Assembly (NCBI GenBank): GCA_947499635.1
Contig: CANMPD010000001.1
Span: 310,001-374,000 of the forward strand
Direction: 5' to 3'
From: an uncultured Paracoccaceae bacterium
GTDB lineage: Bacteria; Pseudomonadota; Alphaproteobacteria; Rhodobacterales; Rhodobacteraceae
Length of the DNA stretch: 64,000 bases
Positions 44,203 through 53,272 of the stretch are shown here, piece after piece. The notes beneath the pieces are model-generated. The model was not told the DNA's origin. It saw only the letters and a program-made list of their open reading frames with translations, and did no database searches. Both the position numbers and the translations under genes were made by a program. The stretch's first letter is position 1, and every line of letters starts with the position of its first letter.

Positions 44203-44589
44203 TTATTCAGGCACCCAAGCTTCGTAATCGTGACGTTCTTTAGGCGCTACTCCTGAACGGATCGAGCCAGCCGGCGCATAGGCCAGCATTGTACCGGTAA
44301 GGTTTTCCTGGTGAGGTTTTTCCCAAACCTTGTGTACAAGAGGTTTCACACTTGGGACATCGTTATAAGTCCGGTGGAGCCAGCCATGCCAATCAGCGCT
44401 AACACGCGATGCTTCGACCTCGCCGTTATATATAACCCAACGCTTGCTATCGTCGGCATTGCGGTAGAACTCATTACCCTGATCATCTTCTCCCACACGC
44501 AGACCATGTCGGCGAGTAAAGAGCGTCGTATTCAAAGTGGAACCGTTCCACCATGTCACAGCTTTAAGCAATGTATTGAGAATTCCCAT
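44203..44589 (-). CDS. NDUFA12-like (B17.2) complex I accessory protein
   Basis: A 128-residue protein homologous to the NDUFA12 accessory subunit of respiratory complex I, found in alphaproteobacteria and mitochondria. Family features are LLKAVTWWNGSTLNTTLFTRRHG, EFYRNADDSKRWVIYNGEVEASRVSADWHGWLH and NLTGTMLAYAPAGS. GGAGGCACCA lies before the ATG. It leads into mlaD after 57 bp. Confidence 0.93.
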   Translation of the reverse strand: MGILNTLLKAVTWWNGSTLNTTLFTRRHGLRVGEDDQGNEFYRNADDSKRWVIYNGEVEASRVSADWHGWLHRTYNDVPSVKPLVHKVWEKPHQENLTGTMLAYAPAGSIRSGVAPKERHDYEAWVPE

Positions 44590-44731
44590 TGGTGCCTCCG
44601 ACAGTGTTGGTTATGATATGGCGCAGTTTCGATCACAGGTCCAGTCGCTTAGCTTAAAGCAACCGCTTCCATGGCAGAATTCAGCACAAACATTGAATTC
44701 TTCTTAGCAATAACAGCTTTCTCTGATCTAG

Positions 44732-45097
44732 TCACGTATCCGACACAAAAGCCGTGAGCTCTATCTCAATACGAAATTTAGGATCGATCAAATGACATTC
44801 AATCATTGTGGCTGCGGGAGGGTTATCACCGAACGTCTGTGCCAAAAGTGGCCAACACGCCTCGAATTCAGCCGCGTCTGATAAGTAATAATTCACACGA
44901 ACTGCATCGGCCATAGAAGCTCCTGCCTTTTCCAAAGCCTCAGCAATGGTCTTTAGCGCTGAGCTGCACTGAGCAACCACATCATCACCGGCACCAACAG
45001 TTCCTGCTACATGCACAAAACCACCTGCGACAACAGCGCGGCAATAACCAATTTTGGTTTCAAACTCGCCGCCGGATGAAATACGTTTGATAGGCAT
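44732..45097 (-). CDS. RidA (YjgF/Rid) family protein
   Basis: A 121-residue Rid-fold protein with AVVAGGFVHVAGTVGAG, ALKTIAEALEKAGASMADAVRVNYYLSDAAEF and ATMIECHLIDPKFRIEIELTAFV. The Arg in KFRIEIE may correspond to the catalytic Arg of RidA, but spacing is not canonical, so it probably belongs to one of the Rid1-7 subfamilies and not to RidA itself. It is cut off from the clpX transcript by a long hairpin. Confidence 0.85.
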   Translation of the reverse strand: MPIKRISSGGEFETKIGYCRAVVAGGFVHVAGTVGAGDDVVAQCSSALKTIAEALEKAGASMADAVRVNYYLSDAAEFEACWPLLAQTFGDNPPAATMIECHLIDPKFRIEIELTAFVSDT

Positions 45098-45229
45098 ATG
45101 AGACCTCTTATGTGCGATGCAGCCAAACTTGCGACAACCCAGCTTTGGTCCCAGAATTACGCTGCGAAAATTGGACCATCCATCAGAGTTGACTTACATC
45201 ATGAACGAAAAAGCGTAACAACAACGATA

Positions 45230-45254
45230 GGCCAATGTCATCGTGACATTGGCC
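45230..45254. terminator. Long hairpin downstream of clpX
   Basis: GGCCAATGTCA, loop TCG, TGACATTGGCC is a perfect 11-bp stem located 38 bp past the clpX stop. On the minus strand it is followed by TATCGTTGTTGTT, a poor but T-rich tail. Likely terminator. Confidence 0.75.
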
Positions 45255-45291
45255 ATATCGATTTTTAAATTTTAAGCCGATACCTTAAAGA

Positions 45292-46563
45292 TCAACCAGC
45301 GGTCGCTGGTTCCTTGGCCTCGCCTTCACCGTGGATCATCAATGGTTGTTTGTCTGAATTCACAGCCTCTTCATTGACCACAACCTCAGTCACGCTGTCC
45401 ATTCCAGGCAGATCGAACATCGTATCCAACAGGATATCTTCCATGATAGAACGCAGACCCCGCGCACCGGTTTTACGTTCAATTGCCTTCTTAGCAATCG
45501 CGGACAAAGCGTCTTCGGTAAAGGTCAGTTCAGTGTCTTCGATCTCAAACAGACGCTGATATTGTTTGACCAATGCATTCTTAGGCTTGGTCAAGATGAT
45601 GATCAGTGCATCTTCATCCAGATCCTCAAGTGTTGCATGAACTGGCAAACGACCCACAAATTCAGGGATTAACCCAAATTTCAGCAAATCTTCCGGTTCA
45701 AGCTCTTTAAATAGGTCACCGACGCCGCGGTCATCATTCTCACGCACATCAGCACCAAACCCCATAGCAGAGCCCTTGCCACGCTGTGCGATGATCTTGT
45801 CAAGGCCAGCAAATGCGCCACCGCAAATGAACAAGATATTCGTCGTGTCCACCTGCAAGAATTCCTGCTGAGGATGCTTGCGCCCACCTTGTGGCGGAAC
45901 CGATGCAACCGTGCCTTCCATTAATTTCAACAAGGCTTGCTGAACACCCTCGCCTGACACATCGCGAGTAATTGACGGATTTTCAGATTTACGGGTGATT
46001 TTATCAACTTCGTCAATGTAGACGATCCCGCGTTGTGCGCGTTCAACATTATACTCTGACGATTGCAGTAATTTCAGAATGATGTTCTCAACATCTTCGC
46101 CAACATAGCCAGCTTCGGTCAGCGTTGTAGCATCAGCCATCGTAAACGGCACATCTAAAATACGTGCCAAGGTTTGCGCCAAAAGCGTTTTACCACAACC
46201 GGTAGGGCCAATCAGCAAAATATTGGATTTCGCCAATTCGATATCATTACCCGCTTTTTGCGCATGATTAAGACGCTTGTAGTGGTTGTGTACCGCCACG
46301 GACAAAACACGCTTAGCAGTTGCTTGCCCAATCACATAATCATCAAGCACACCACAAATATCTTTCGGTGTTGGAACACCGTCACTTGTTTTTAGGCCGC
46401 TGGCTTTTGTCTCTTCACGGATAATATCCATACAGAGCTCTACACATTCATCGCAGATGAATACGGTTGGCCCTGCAATGAGCTTGCGAACCTCATGCTG
46501 GCTTTTGCCGCAGAAGCTACAGTAAAGCGTGTTTTTGCTATCGCCGCTCGAATTCGTTGCCAT
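45292..46563 (-). CDS. clpX: ATP-dependent Clp protease ATP-binding subunit ClpX
   Basis: ClpX is the AAA+ unfoldase that feeds ClpP, and in alphaproteobacteria it degrades CtrA among other targets. The 423-residue protein has the N-terminal zinc domain ([30 protein letters not shown]), Walker A GPTGCGKT, Walker [12 protein letters not shown], the [24 protein letters not shown] region and [21 protein letters not shown]. It lies 143 bp downstream of clpP, so it may be partly transcribed from its own promoter. Confidence 0.97.
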   Translation of the reverse strand: MATNSSGDSKNTLYCSFCGKSQHEVRKLIAGPTVFICDECVELCMDIIREETKASGLKTSDGVPTPKDICGVLDDYVIGQATAKRVLSVAVHNHYKRLNHAQKAGNDIELAKSNILLIGPTGCGKTLLAQTLARILDVPFTMADATTLTEAGYVGEDVENIILKLLQSSEYNVERAQRGIVYIDEVDKITRKSENPSITRDVSGEGVQQALLKLMEGTVASVPPQGGRKHPQQEFLQVDTTNILFICGGAFAGLDKIIAQRGKGSAMGFGADVRENDDRGVGDLFKELEPEDLLKFGLIPEFVGRLPVHATLEDLDEDALIIILTKPKNALVKQYQRLFEIEDTELTFTEDALSAIAKKAIERKTGARGLRSIMEDILLDTMFDLPGMDSVTEVVVNEEAVNSDKQPLMIHGEGEAKEPATAG

Positions 46564-46706
46564 GGTTACCCTTCCGATCCGCTTCGAAGCCTTACCGTGT
46601 GGTTTCGCCTCGTCTTTCAGACAGCTTAGGCCAGAGCCTCAGCAGCCACAATGTCAAAACGCGCCCCGACCCTCGCGGGACGCATGATCTTTCAAAAAGC
46701 GGTTAA

Positions 46707-47339
46707 TCAGCTTTCATCATCATCTGTTTTAGCGCGATTTTCGACGATTTCATCAATCAAACCGAAATCTTTTGCCTCTTCTGGAGACATAAAGTTATCA
46801 CGCTCCAGCGCATCTACGATCGTATCATACTCTTGACCAGTGTGTTTCACATAGATTTCATTGAGGCGCTTTTTCAGCTTCAACGTCTCTTCAGCGTGAA
46901 TCATAATATCCGTCGCCTGGCCTTGGAAACCACCAGAGGGCTGGTGTACCATCACACGTGAATTTGGGAGCGAGAACCGCATACCCTCATCGCCTGCGGT
47001 CAACAGCAAAGAGCCCATTGACGCGGCCTGCCCAATCACAAGGGTCGATACCTTAGGTTTAATATATTGCATCGTATCATAAATGGATAGGCCTGAGGTC
47101 ACGACACCGCCCGGAGAGTTAATATACATCGAAATCTCTTTCGATGGATTTTCAGCCTCCAAGTGAAGTAGCTGTGCCACGATAAGTGAACTCATCCCGT
47201 CGTGAACTTGACCATTTAGAAAAATAATCCGCTCCTTTAGGAGACGGGAAAAAATGTCATAGGACCGTTCCCCCCGGCTGGTTTGCTCCACCACCATAGG
47301 GACAAGGGTATTCATATATGTTTCTCTGGGATCAATCAT
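46707..47339 (-). CDS. clpP: ATP-dependent Clp protease proteolytic subunit
   Basis: ClpP is the serine protease chamber used by ClpX and ClpA. The 210-residue protein has the catalytic triad Ser107 ([11 protein letters not shown]), His132 (VMVHQPSGG) and Asp181 ([12 protein letters not shown]). The ATG at 47339 has an AGGCAGG site upstream; an internal ATG at 47315 ([10 protein letters not shown]) is another possible start and lies close to the usual processing region. Normal length for the family. Confidence 0.97.
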   Translation of the reverse strand: MIDPRETYMNTLVPMVVEQTSRGERSYDIFSRLLKERIIFLNGQVHDGMSSLIVAQLLHLEAENPSKEISMYINSPGGVVTSGLSIYDTMQYIKPKVSTLVIGQAASMGSLLLTAGDEGMRFSLPNSRVMVHQPSGGFQGQATDIMIHAEETLKLKKRLNEIYVKHTGQEYDTIVDALERDNFMSPEEAKDFGLIDEIVENRAKTDDDES

Positions 47340-47661
47340 CGGACCTGCCTGCTTCGGTTCATGACGGGTACCATACCCGACAGAGTGTTACTCGAGTCTT
47401 AGTGTCCACATTCTAGAGCTGCAAGAGGGCCAAGCGCATTTTACTCACATACGTTGTATCCGGAAAACAGGCCTTTGTTCTGTTTCTCTCAAACGGCCGA
47501 TGTCGCTATCTCTAAAGGTGAAGTCGCAAAGCTGTCATTGACGCTCAACGTTAACGGCTACCAAAAGCTCAGCGTGCAGTTAGATCAATAGACACAAAGG
47601 TGCGCGACCTCAGCATCGCGTAAAAGCGTCCTCTTAATTATTGAATAGAATCGCTCAGACA
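47340..47661. other. Divergent intergenic region clpP / glxA-like gene
   Basis: About 320 bp between two divergent genes; it should hold promoters for both. No reading frame, RNA fold or recognisable operator stands out. A heat-shock promoter for clpP could not be identified with confidence. Confidence 0.5.
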
Positions 47662-48669
47662 ATGGCCTCAGATCACTTCGTACCAAAAGGCGCAGCCGCA
47701 ACCCTTTCGATTGCATTTGAAGGCCCTCCTCAAGATTTCTATTTCCTACTGTTACCGCGCGCAACAATGCTTGCCGTCGCGGCGGCAATCGAGCCACTTC
47801 GCATTGCGAACCAGGTGACCAATAGATGTCTATACCGATGGTTCATCATGACAGAAGACGGCAAACCAATTCGCTGTTCAAACGGAATGGAAATCACGCC
47901 CGACACAGCCCTACAGCCTTTGCCCCAAACTGCTGTCGGGTTCGTATGCGCAGGGGTTGCCCCTCATACGGCTGCACAAAACGCCACATTAAACTGGCTC
48001 CGTCGAGAGCATCGTTTTGGTCGGCAGCTGGGCGGGATTTGCACCGGCGCCTTTGCCCTTGCTCAGTCTGGGATCTTAAACAAACAGAGCTTCACCCTGC
48101 ACTGGGAAAACCAACCCAGCTTCATCGAAGCTTACTCAAATCTGCGCCCGACGCCCAATACGTTTGAAATCACCGACACATTGATGACCTGCGGGGGCGG
48201 AAACGCATCAACAGACCTTATGTTGACGCTAATTGAGCAACATCACGGAAAACAGCTCGCAATTATTGTGGCTGATATGTGTCTGCATGCCCGGTCTCGT
48301 GGAGTTACCTCACCACAGAAATCAAATTACGCAGTGGCCATCGGCAGTCGCAATCAACATTTACTTAGCGCTTTACAGCTCATGCAGGAACGCATCGAAA
48401 ACCCGCTATCGATCTCTCAATTGTGCTCCGATTTAGACATTTCACGACGGCAATTAGAGCGCTTGTTCTCGCGCTATCTCGATCAAAGCCCGATGCACGT
48501 ATACAGCGACATGCGGCTCACCCATGCCTTTGGCCTGATGAACGAAACCGCGCTCTCCGTATCAGAAATTGCCGTGGCTTCAGGTTTTAACAATGCCACG
48601 CATTTCTCAAGGCAATTCAAACGCAAATTTGGCGCAAGTCCACATTTTTTCCGTAAAAGCTGGTCCTAA
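47662..48669 (+). CDS. GlxA family transcriptional regulator (DJ-1/PfpI domain + AraC HTH)
   Basis: A 335-residue regulator. Residues about 20-190 form a DJ-1/PfpI-like domain (DFYFLLLPRATMLAVAAAIEPLRIAN, nucleophile-elbow-like GGICTGAFALAQSGIL). Residues about 225-335 are an AraC domain (SISQLCSDLDISRRQLERLFSRYL and LSVSEIAVASGFNNATHFSRQFKRKFG). Relatives control use of choline, carnitine, glycine betaine and similar compounds. The ATG at 47662 is preferred over an upstream TTG. It lies 158 bp before the ThDP enzyme gene and is its likely regulator. Confidence 0.88.
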   Translation: MASDHFVPKGAAATLSIAFEGPPQDFYFLLLPRATMLAVAAAIEPLRIANQVTNRCLYRWFIMTEDGKPIRCSNGMEITPDTALQPLPQTAVGFVCAGVAPHTAAQNATLNWLRREHRFGRQLGGICTGAFALAQSGILNKQSFTLHWENQPSFIEAYSNLRPTPNTFEITDTLMTCGGGNASTDLMLTLIEQHHGKQLAIIVADMCLHARSRGVTSPQKSNYAVAIGSRNQHLLSALQLMQERIENPLSISQLCSDLDISRRQLERLFSRYLDQSPMHVYSDMRLTHAFGLMNETALSVSEIAVASGFNNATHFSRQFKRKFGASPHFFRKSWS

Positions 48670-48827
48670 ATTCGCTTCCAGCACCACATTGGCCGGCAAA
48701 AACACATCTTATTAATCACTGTAACATAGTGACCTATTTTCTCGCGTGCATTTTACTAGTAAGCTAGAGCCAACCTTACAATTACGCGCTAATGTACAGT
48801 ACACGTAATTTTTCAAACGGATACCAT

Positions 48828-50441
48828 ATGACGAACCCCCTTAGCGCGGCCGATGTTTTGGCTCGCCGTCTTTACGCAGCCGGATGTCGCCATGCTTTTG
48901 GCATGCCCGGCGGCGAAGTTCTCACGCTTGTTGATGCGCTCACACGCGCTGGGATCACATTTCACCTAGCCAAACATGAAAACTGTGCCGGGTTTATGGG
49001 TGAAGGCGTACATCACGCGGACGGTGCTCCTGCTATTTTAGTGGCGACTTTGGGTCCAGGCGCACTCAACGGAATAAATGTAGTCGCAAACGCTCATCAA
49101 GACCGCGTTCCAATGTTTGTGCTCACAGGCTGCGTCGATGCGGATGAAGAGCAAAGTTACACCCACCAAGTCCTCGATCAACAAGCTGTTTTTGCGCCTA
49201 TCACCAAGGCAAGCTTTCGCTTAGATGCAAATGCCGCAGAAATAATCGCTGACAAAGCCGTCTCAATCGCAACAAGTGACCGCAAAGGGCCAGTACACAT
49301 TGATGTACCGATCTCGGTCGCAGCCGCGCCCGCAAGTGAACGTAACATTCGCCTTGCGCCTGCAGGTGAAACCTCGCCAAGCGGTGAGACCCTTGCGCAG
49401 GCGCGCGCTTGGTTAAGCGCAGCAACCAAACCCGTCGCACTTATTGGGTTGGATGTTCTATACGAAAAAACCAGCGCAGAACTTCTTTCTTTTATAGAAA
49501 AGTTCAATATCCCCTTTGTCACCACTTATAAAGCTAAGGGCGTTATCCCAGAAGATCACCCCTTATGCCTTGGGGGGGCTGGATTATCTCCTTTGGCAGA
49601 TAAACACCTTTTGCCCTTGGTTCAGGACGCTGATCTGGTGATTGCGATTGGTTATGACCCGATCGAAATGCGCACAGGCTGGCGTAACGTGTGGGATCCT
49701 GCAAAACAGCATGTGATTGATATCATACCTGAGGCAAATCGCCACTATATGCATCAGGCAAGCCTAAACATCATCGCTTCCATTGGAGCGACACTCAATG
49801 CATTGGCTGATACGCCTCCCGCTCAAAGCGTTTGGAAAAATGAACGCCCCACTCAAACAAAAGTCGCACTAAACGCGGATTTCCCCCAAGATAATGACTG
49901 GGGTCCTGCTGGCGTCATAAGCGAGTGCCAGTCCGTGTTGCCTTCAAATACATTGCTCTCTGCAGACAGCGGTGCGCATCGTATTTTACTTAGCCAAATG
50001 TGGTCTTGCTCCGAGCCACGTCAACTGGTGCAATCATCCGGCTTATGTACCATGGGGTGTGCAGTTCCTCTTGCGATGGGACGAAAGCTGGCGCAGCCAG
50101 ATCGCACTGTTGTCAGCTTCTCTGGTGACGCGGGCTTTTTGATGGTCGCAGGTGAATTGGCCACCGCATCAGAAATGGGCATTGCTCCTATTTTCGTCGT
50201 GTTCGTCGATGCCTCCCTTGCGCTGATCGAATTGAAACAACGCCAACGGCAACTCCCCAATACGGGCGTTGATTTTGCACATCACGACTTTGCAGCAATG
50301 GGGCGGGCATTTGGTGGCTATGGTCACCGTGTTACGAACCGCAGCGAGCTGCGCACCGCCCTCACCCAGGCCATGTCAGCAGATCGCTTTACTGTTATTG
50401 CTGCCGAAATCGAACGCGGAGGCTATGATGGTCGTATCTAA
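48828..50441 (+). CDS. Thiamine diphosphate-dependent enzyme of the IlvB/oxalyl-CoA decarboxylase superfamily
   Basis: A 537-residue three-domain ThDP enzyme. The N-terminal Pyr domain has LAKHENCAGFMGEG with the conserved catalytic Glu, the central domain includes VIAIGYDPIEMRTGW, and the C-terminal PP domain has the ThDP motif start GDAGFLMVAGELATASEMGIAP (GDA where GDG is usual) and FVDASLALIELKQRQ. These fit acetolactate synthase-like enzymes in general and do not define a reaction. The gene overlaps the CoA-transferase gene by 14 bp, so the two act together; a CoA-dependent lyase or decarboxylase role is possible. An upstream ATG at 48792 is less favoured. Confidence 0.82.
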   Translation: MTNPLSAADVLARRLYAAGCRHAFGMPGGEVLTLVDALTRAGITFHLAKHENCAGFMGEGVHHADGAPAILVATLGPGALNGINVVANAHQDRVPMFVLTGCVDADEEQSYTHQVLDQQAVFAPITKASFRLDANAAEIIADKAVSIATSDRKGPVHIDVPISVAAAPASERNIRLAPAGETSPSGETLAQARAWLSAATKPVALIGLDVLYEKTSAELLSFIEKFNIPFVTTYKAKGVIPEDHPLCLGGAGLSPLADKHLLPLVQDADLVIAIGYDPIEMRTGWRNVWDPAKQHVIDIIPEANRHYMHQASLNIIASIGATLNALADTPPAQSVWKNERPTQTKVALNADFPQDNDWGPAGVISECQSVLPSNTLLSADSGAHRILLSQMWSCSEPRQLVQSSGLCTMGCAVPLAMGRKLAQPDRTVVSFSGDAGFLMVAGELATASEMGIAPIFVVFVDASLALIELKQRQRQLPNTGVDFAHHDFAAMGRAFGGYGHRVTNRSELRTALTQAMSADRFTVIAAEIERGGYDGRI

Positions 50442-51627
50442 TCCCACACTGCCTTTCCCGCCCGGTGCACTCGACGGCCTTAAGGTTCTGGACCTTAGTC
50501 GCATTTTAGCAGGCCCGACTTGTACTCAAATTCTTGGGGATTTGGGCGCCGATGTGATTAAAGTAGAAAACCCAAAAACCGGAGGGGACGACACTCGCCA
50601 ATGGGGGCAAAGCCTTGGGAATGACAGCGACCTTACTTCGTATTTTCTGTGCGCCAATCGGAACAAACGATCTTTGGCGTTAGATATCTCAACATCAGAA
50701 GGCCAAGAAACCCTACGAAAATTGGCTGCACACGCAGATGTCTTGATAGAAAATTTCAAGCCCGGAGGATTGGCCAAATATGGACTCGACTACGAGACCC
50801 TTTCGCAAGATTTGCCGCAGCTCATTTACTGCTCCATCTCTGGATTTGGTCAAATCGGTCCGAACCGGGAAAAGCCCGGATATGACTTAATGGCACAGGG
50901 CTACGGTGGAATTATGTCTCTAACCGGCGAGCCGGAGGGCGACCCAATGAAGGTTGGCGTCGGTATAGCAGACGTTATGTGTGGCATGAATGCCTGTATC
51001 GGCATATTGGCTGCATTGCGCCACCGTGATCTGAAAGGTCAAGGCCAACAGGTGGATATTGCCCTAGTGGACAGCCAAATCTCGTGGTTGATTAATGAGG
51101 GCACTGCCTATTTGAACAGTGGCCAGGTTCCTGTGCGTCGCGGGAACGGCCATCCTGCAATTGTACCCTACCAAACCTATCAATCAGCTGATGGGCATGT
51201 GATTTTGGCCGTAGGAAACGACGGACAATTCGCACGCCTGCTCGAATATCTAGGGCTTTCAGGCTTAGGTCACGATCCTAGGTTTGCGACAAACCCTGCC
51301 CGTCTTACGCACCGTGACGCGCTCAATGACATTTTAATACCCGCCATTCGCCAACACGACACCGCCGACATTATCAAAGCGATGGAACTGCGCAAAGTGC
51401 CTGCTGGGCCAGTCCAAACATTGGACCAAGTGTTCGCAACAGATCAAGTTCAGGCGCGGGGAATGACTGTAGAGATGGACTCGAGTGCTGGAGAGGTGCG
51501 CCTACTGGGCAACCCAATTAACCTCTCAAAGACTCCGATCACATACCGCCGCCCGCCGCCCAGCTGTGGTGCGCATAGTGAAGAAATCTTATCATCGCCG
51601 ATTTTTTTTGATGATGTAAACGATTGA
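50428..51627 (+). CDS. Class III CoA-transferase (CaiB/BaiF family)
   Basis: A 399-residue transferase that would move CoA between carboxylic acids. Family features: LDGLKVLDLSRILAGPTCTQILGDLGADVIKVENP at the N-terminus, the catalytic Asp in EKPGYDLMAQGYGGIMSLTGEPEGDPMKVG, and VDIALVDSQISWLINEGTAYL. GGAGG lies five bases before the ATG at 50428, inside the end of the ThDP gene, which points to translational coupling. Substrates are unknown; formyl-CoA/oxalate, carnitine-type or 2-hydroxyacid substrates are all conceivable. Confidence 0.9.
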   Translation: MVVSNPTLPFPPGALDGLKVLDLSRILAGPTCTQILGDLGADVIKVENPKTGGDDTRQWGQSLGNDSDLTSYFLCANRNKRSLALDISTSEGQETLRKLAAHADVLIENFKPGGLAKYGLDYETLSQDLPQLIYCSISGFGQIGPNREKPGYDLMAQGYGGIMSLTGEPEGDPMKVGVGIADVMCGMNACIGILAALRHRDLKGQGQQVDIALVDSQISWLINEGTAYLNSGQVPVRRGNGHPAIVPYQTYQSADGHVILAVGNDGQFARLLEYLGLSGLGHDPRFATNPARLTHRDALNDILIPAIRQHDTADIIKAMELRKVPAGPVQTLDQVFATDQVQARGMTVEMDSSAGEVRLLGNPINLSKTPITYRRPPPSCGAHSEEILSSPIFFDDVND

Positions 51628-51634
51628 AACCTTA

Positions 51635-51663
51635 CGAAGAGCGCATGAAACCTGTGCTCTTCG
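51635..51663 (+). terminator. Stem-loop ending the CoA-transferase transcript
   Basis: CGAAGAGCGCA pairs with TGTGCTCTTCG (one G-U) around a seven-base loop, eight bases past the stop codon. The following bases are GCTTAAATGTT, a weak U-tract. Confidence 0.7.
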
Positions 51664-51897
51664 GCTTAAATGTTACAATCCTGCGGATAGTTTTTTAGAA
51701 CATTGTTTCAAAGCTTTGTAAAATATCAACTTCCGCTACTATAAAAGTGAAATCATAGGCATTTTCGGCGATTTTCCTCCGATTTCTTCACACAGGGCTT
51801 CACCAACGCGAGAGCACACGTCGCCCAGTGTCCCTTCTTAGGATAACTTTCCTACAAAGACTGGAATTTACTTCCTCAGCTAAAGTGGAACTCATCT

Positions 51898-53262
51898 ATG
51901 CAGCAAGACATTTTCGGCCAAGATATCAGCCTGACACAATCTTCTCTCGCCCAGGATTGGGATGGTGTACAACTCGCCGTTTTAGCTCACGGAGCGGCTG
52001 CGGGTACATATTTGGGAAAACTACTCGACGGCGCGCCGGAATTTTCAATGGCGCAGGCGATCAAAGGTCTATCTTTGTTGATGCTGGGTCGCCGGGAACT
52101 ACAACCAATGGCACACGACGCTTTGGTTGCTGCAAAAGAATTCTATGCAGATGCCCTACCCCGCGAACGTCTATACGTTGACGCATTAGAGGTTTGGCTT
52201 GCAGGTCACCCCAGCCATGCCGCCGCCTGCATGGAGAGAGTTTTAGATCACCATCCAACTGATGCTTTGGCTATGAAACTTTCACATGGCATCCGTTTCA
52301 TTATGGGTGACAGCCACGGGATGCGTAAATCCGTAGAGCGGGTCATGCCTGCTTATGGAACAGATCACGCAGCGCATGGTTATCTTTTGGGGTGTCACGC
52401 TTTTGCGCTTGAGGAAACAGGTTCTTATGAACGTGCCGAGATTATCGGGCGTCAGGCACTTTGGACGGCACCTGATGACGCTTGGGGCTTACATGCTGTT
52501 GCCCACGTCCATGATATGACAGGCAACGCAGCGGGTGGTCTGGAATGGTTGAAGGGCCGCGAGGACGCATGGGCACATTGTAACAACTTTCGCTACCATG
52601 TTTGGTGGCACAAGGCCCTGATGCACTTGGATCTTGGGCAAATGGACGAAGCGCTCCAACTGTACGACCACGAGGTACGCAAAGATAAAACAGATGACTA
52701 TCGTGACATCTCGAATGCAACGTCTTTGTTGATGCGCCTTGAGCTTGAAGGCGTTGACGTGAAAAACCGCTGGGAAGAACTCAGTGATCTTTGCGCCAAC
52801 CGTACAGAAGACGGCAGTTTAATCTTTGCAGACCTGCATTACCTGCTGGCTTTAGCTGGTCGTGACAAAAAAGCCGAAACCTCGCGTATGATTGCGCGTA
52901 TTCACGCTGATGGTGAACGCTCTGCGACAGAACCTGAGCAGAGAATGGCCAATCCTGGTGCAACAACCGCTTTGGGGCTTGAGGCCTTTGGCGAAGGTGA
53001 TTATTCGCTCGCATTCAAGCACTTGTCGCATGCGCGCAAGTCGTTTCCGTTGGCCGGCGGCAGCCATGCTCAACGAGATGTCTTTGAACGGGTAACAATT
53101 GATGCAGGTATCAGAGCCGGTCAATGGGGCACCGTCGAAGAGATTTTGAACGACAGATGCGCAATACGCGGCGGACGTGACGACAATTATGCTTTGGCGC
53201 GTCGCGAGTTAATCGCGTCGGGTCGGAGCACCGGAGATACACACAGCGTTCCGGCTGAATAG
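51898..53262 (+). CDS. TTC38-like tetratricopeptide-repeat protein
   Basis: A 454-residue soluble protein resembling the TTC38 family of TPR proteins: LAVLAHGAAAGTYLGKLLDGAPEFSMAQAIKGLSLLMLG, FYADALPRERLYVDALEVWLAGHPSHAAACMERVL, DAWGLHAVAHVHDMTGNAAGGLEWLKGRED and NNFRYHVWWHKALMHLDLGQMDEALQLYDHEV. No signal peptide. No catalytic activity is established for the family. It is 10 bp upstream of opgC in what looks like one operon, separated from the CoA-transferase gene by a terminator and 270 bp, which hints at a link with glucan synthesis. Confidence 0.85.
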   Translation: MQQDIFGQDISLTQSSLAQDWDGVQLAVLAHGAAAGTYLGKLLDGAPEFSMAQAIKGLSLLMLGRRELQPMAHDALVAAKEFYADALPRERLYVDALEVWLAGHPSHAAACMERVLDHHPTDALAMKLSHGIRFIMGDSHGMRKSVERVMPAYGTDHAAHGYLLGCHAFALEETGSYERAEIIGRQALWTAPDDAWGLHAVAHVHDMTGNAAGGLEWLKGREDAWAHCNNFRYHVWWHKALMHLDLGQMDEALQLYDHEVRKDKTDDYRDISNATSLLMRLELEGVDVKNRWEELSDLCANRTEDGSLIFADLHYLLALAGRDKKAETSRMIARIHADGERSATEPEQRMANPGATTALGLEAFGEGDYSLAFKHLSHARKSFPLAGGSHAQRDVFERVTIDAGIRAGQWGTVEEILNDRCAIRGGRDDNYALARRELIASGRSTGDTHSVPAE

Positions 53263-53272
53263 GACAAAAAGA

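Noticed and set aside
50269-50427. Extended N-terminus for the CoA-transferase
   Set aside because: It would overlap the ThDP gene by 170 bp; GGAGG and family alignment favour the ATG at 50428.
52442-52720. Minus-strand frame opposite the TTC38-like gene
   Set aside because: Antisense shadow without a ribosome site; translation rich in Pro, His and Arg.
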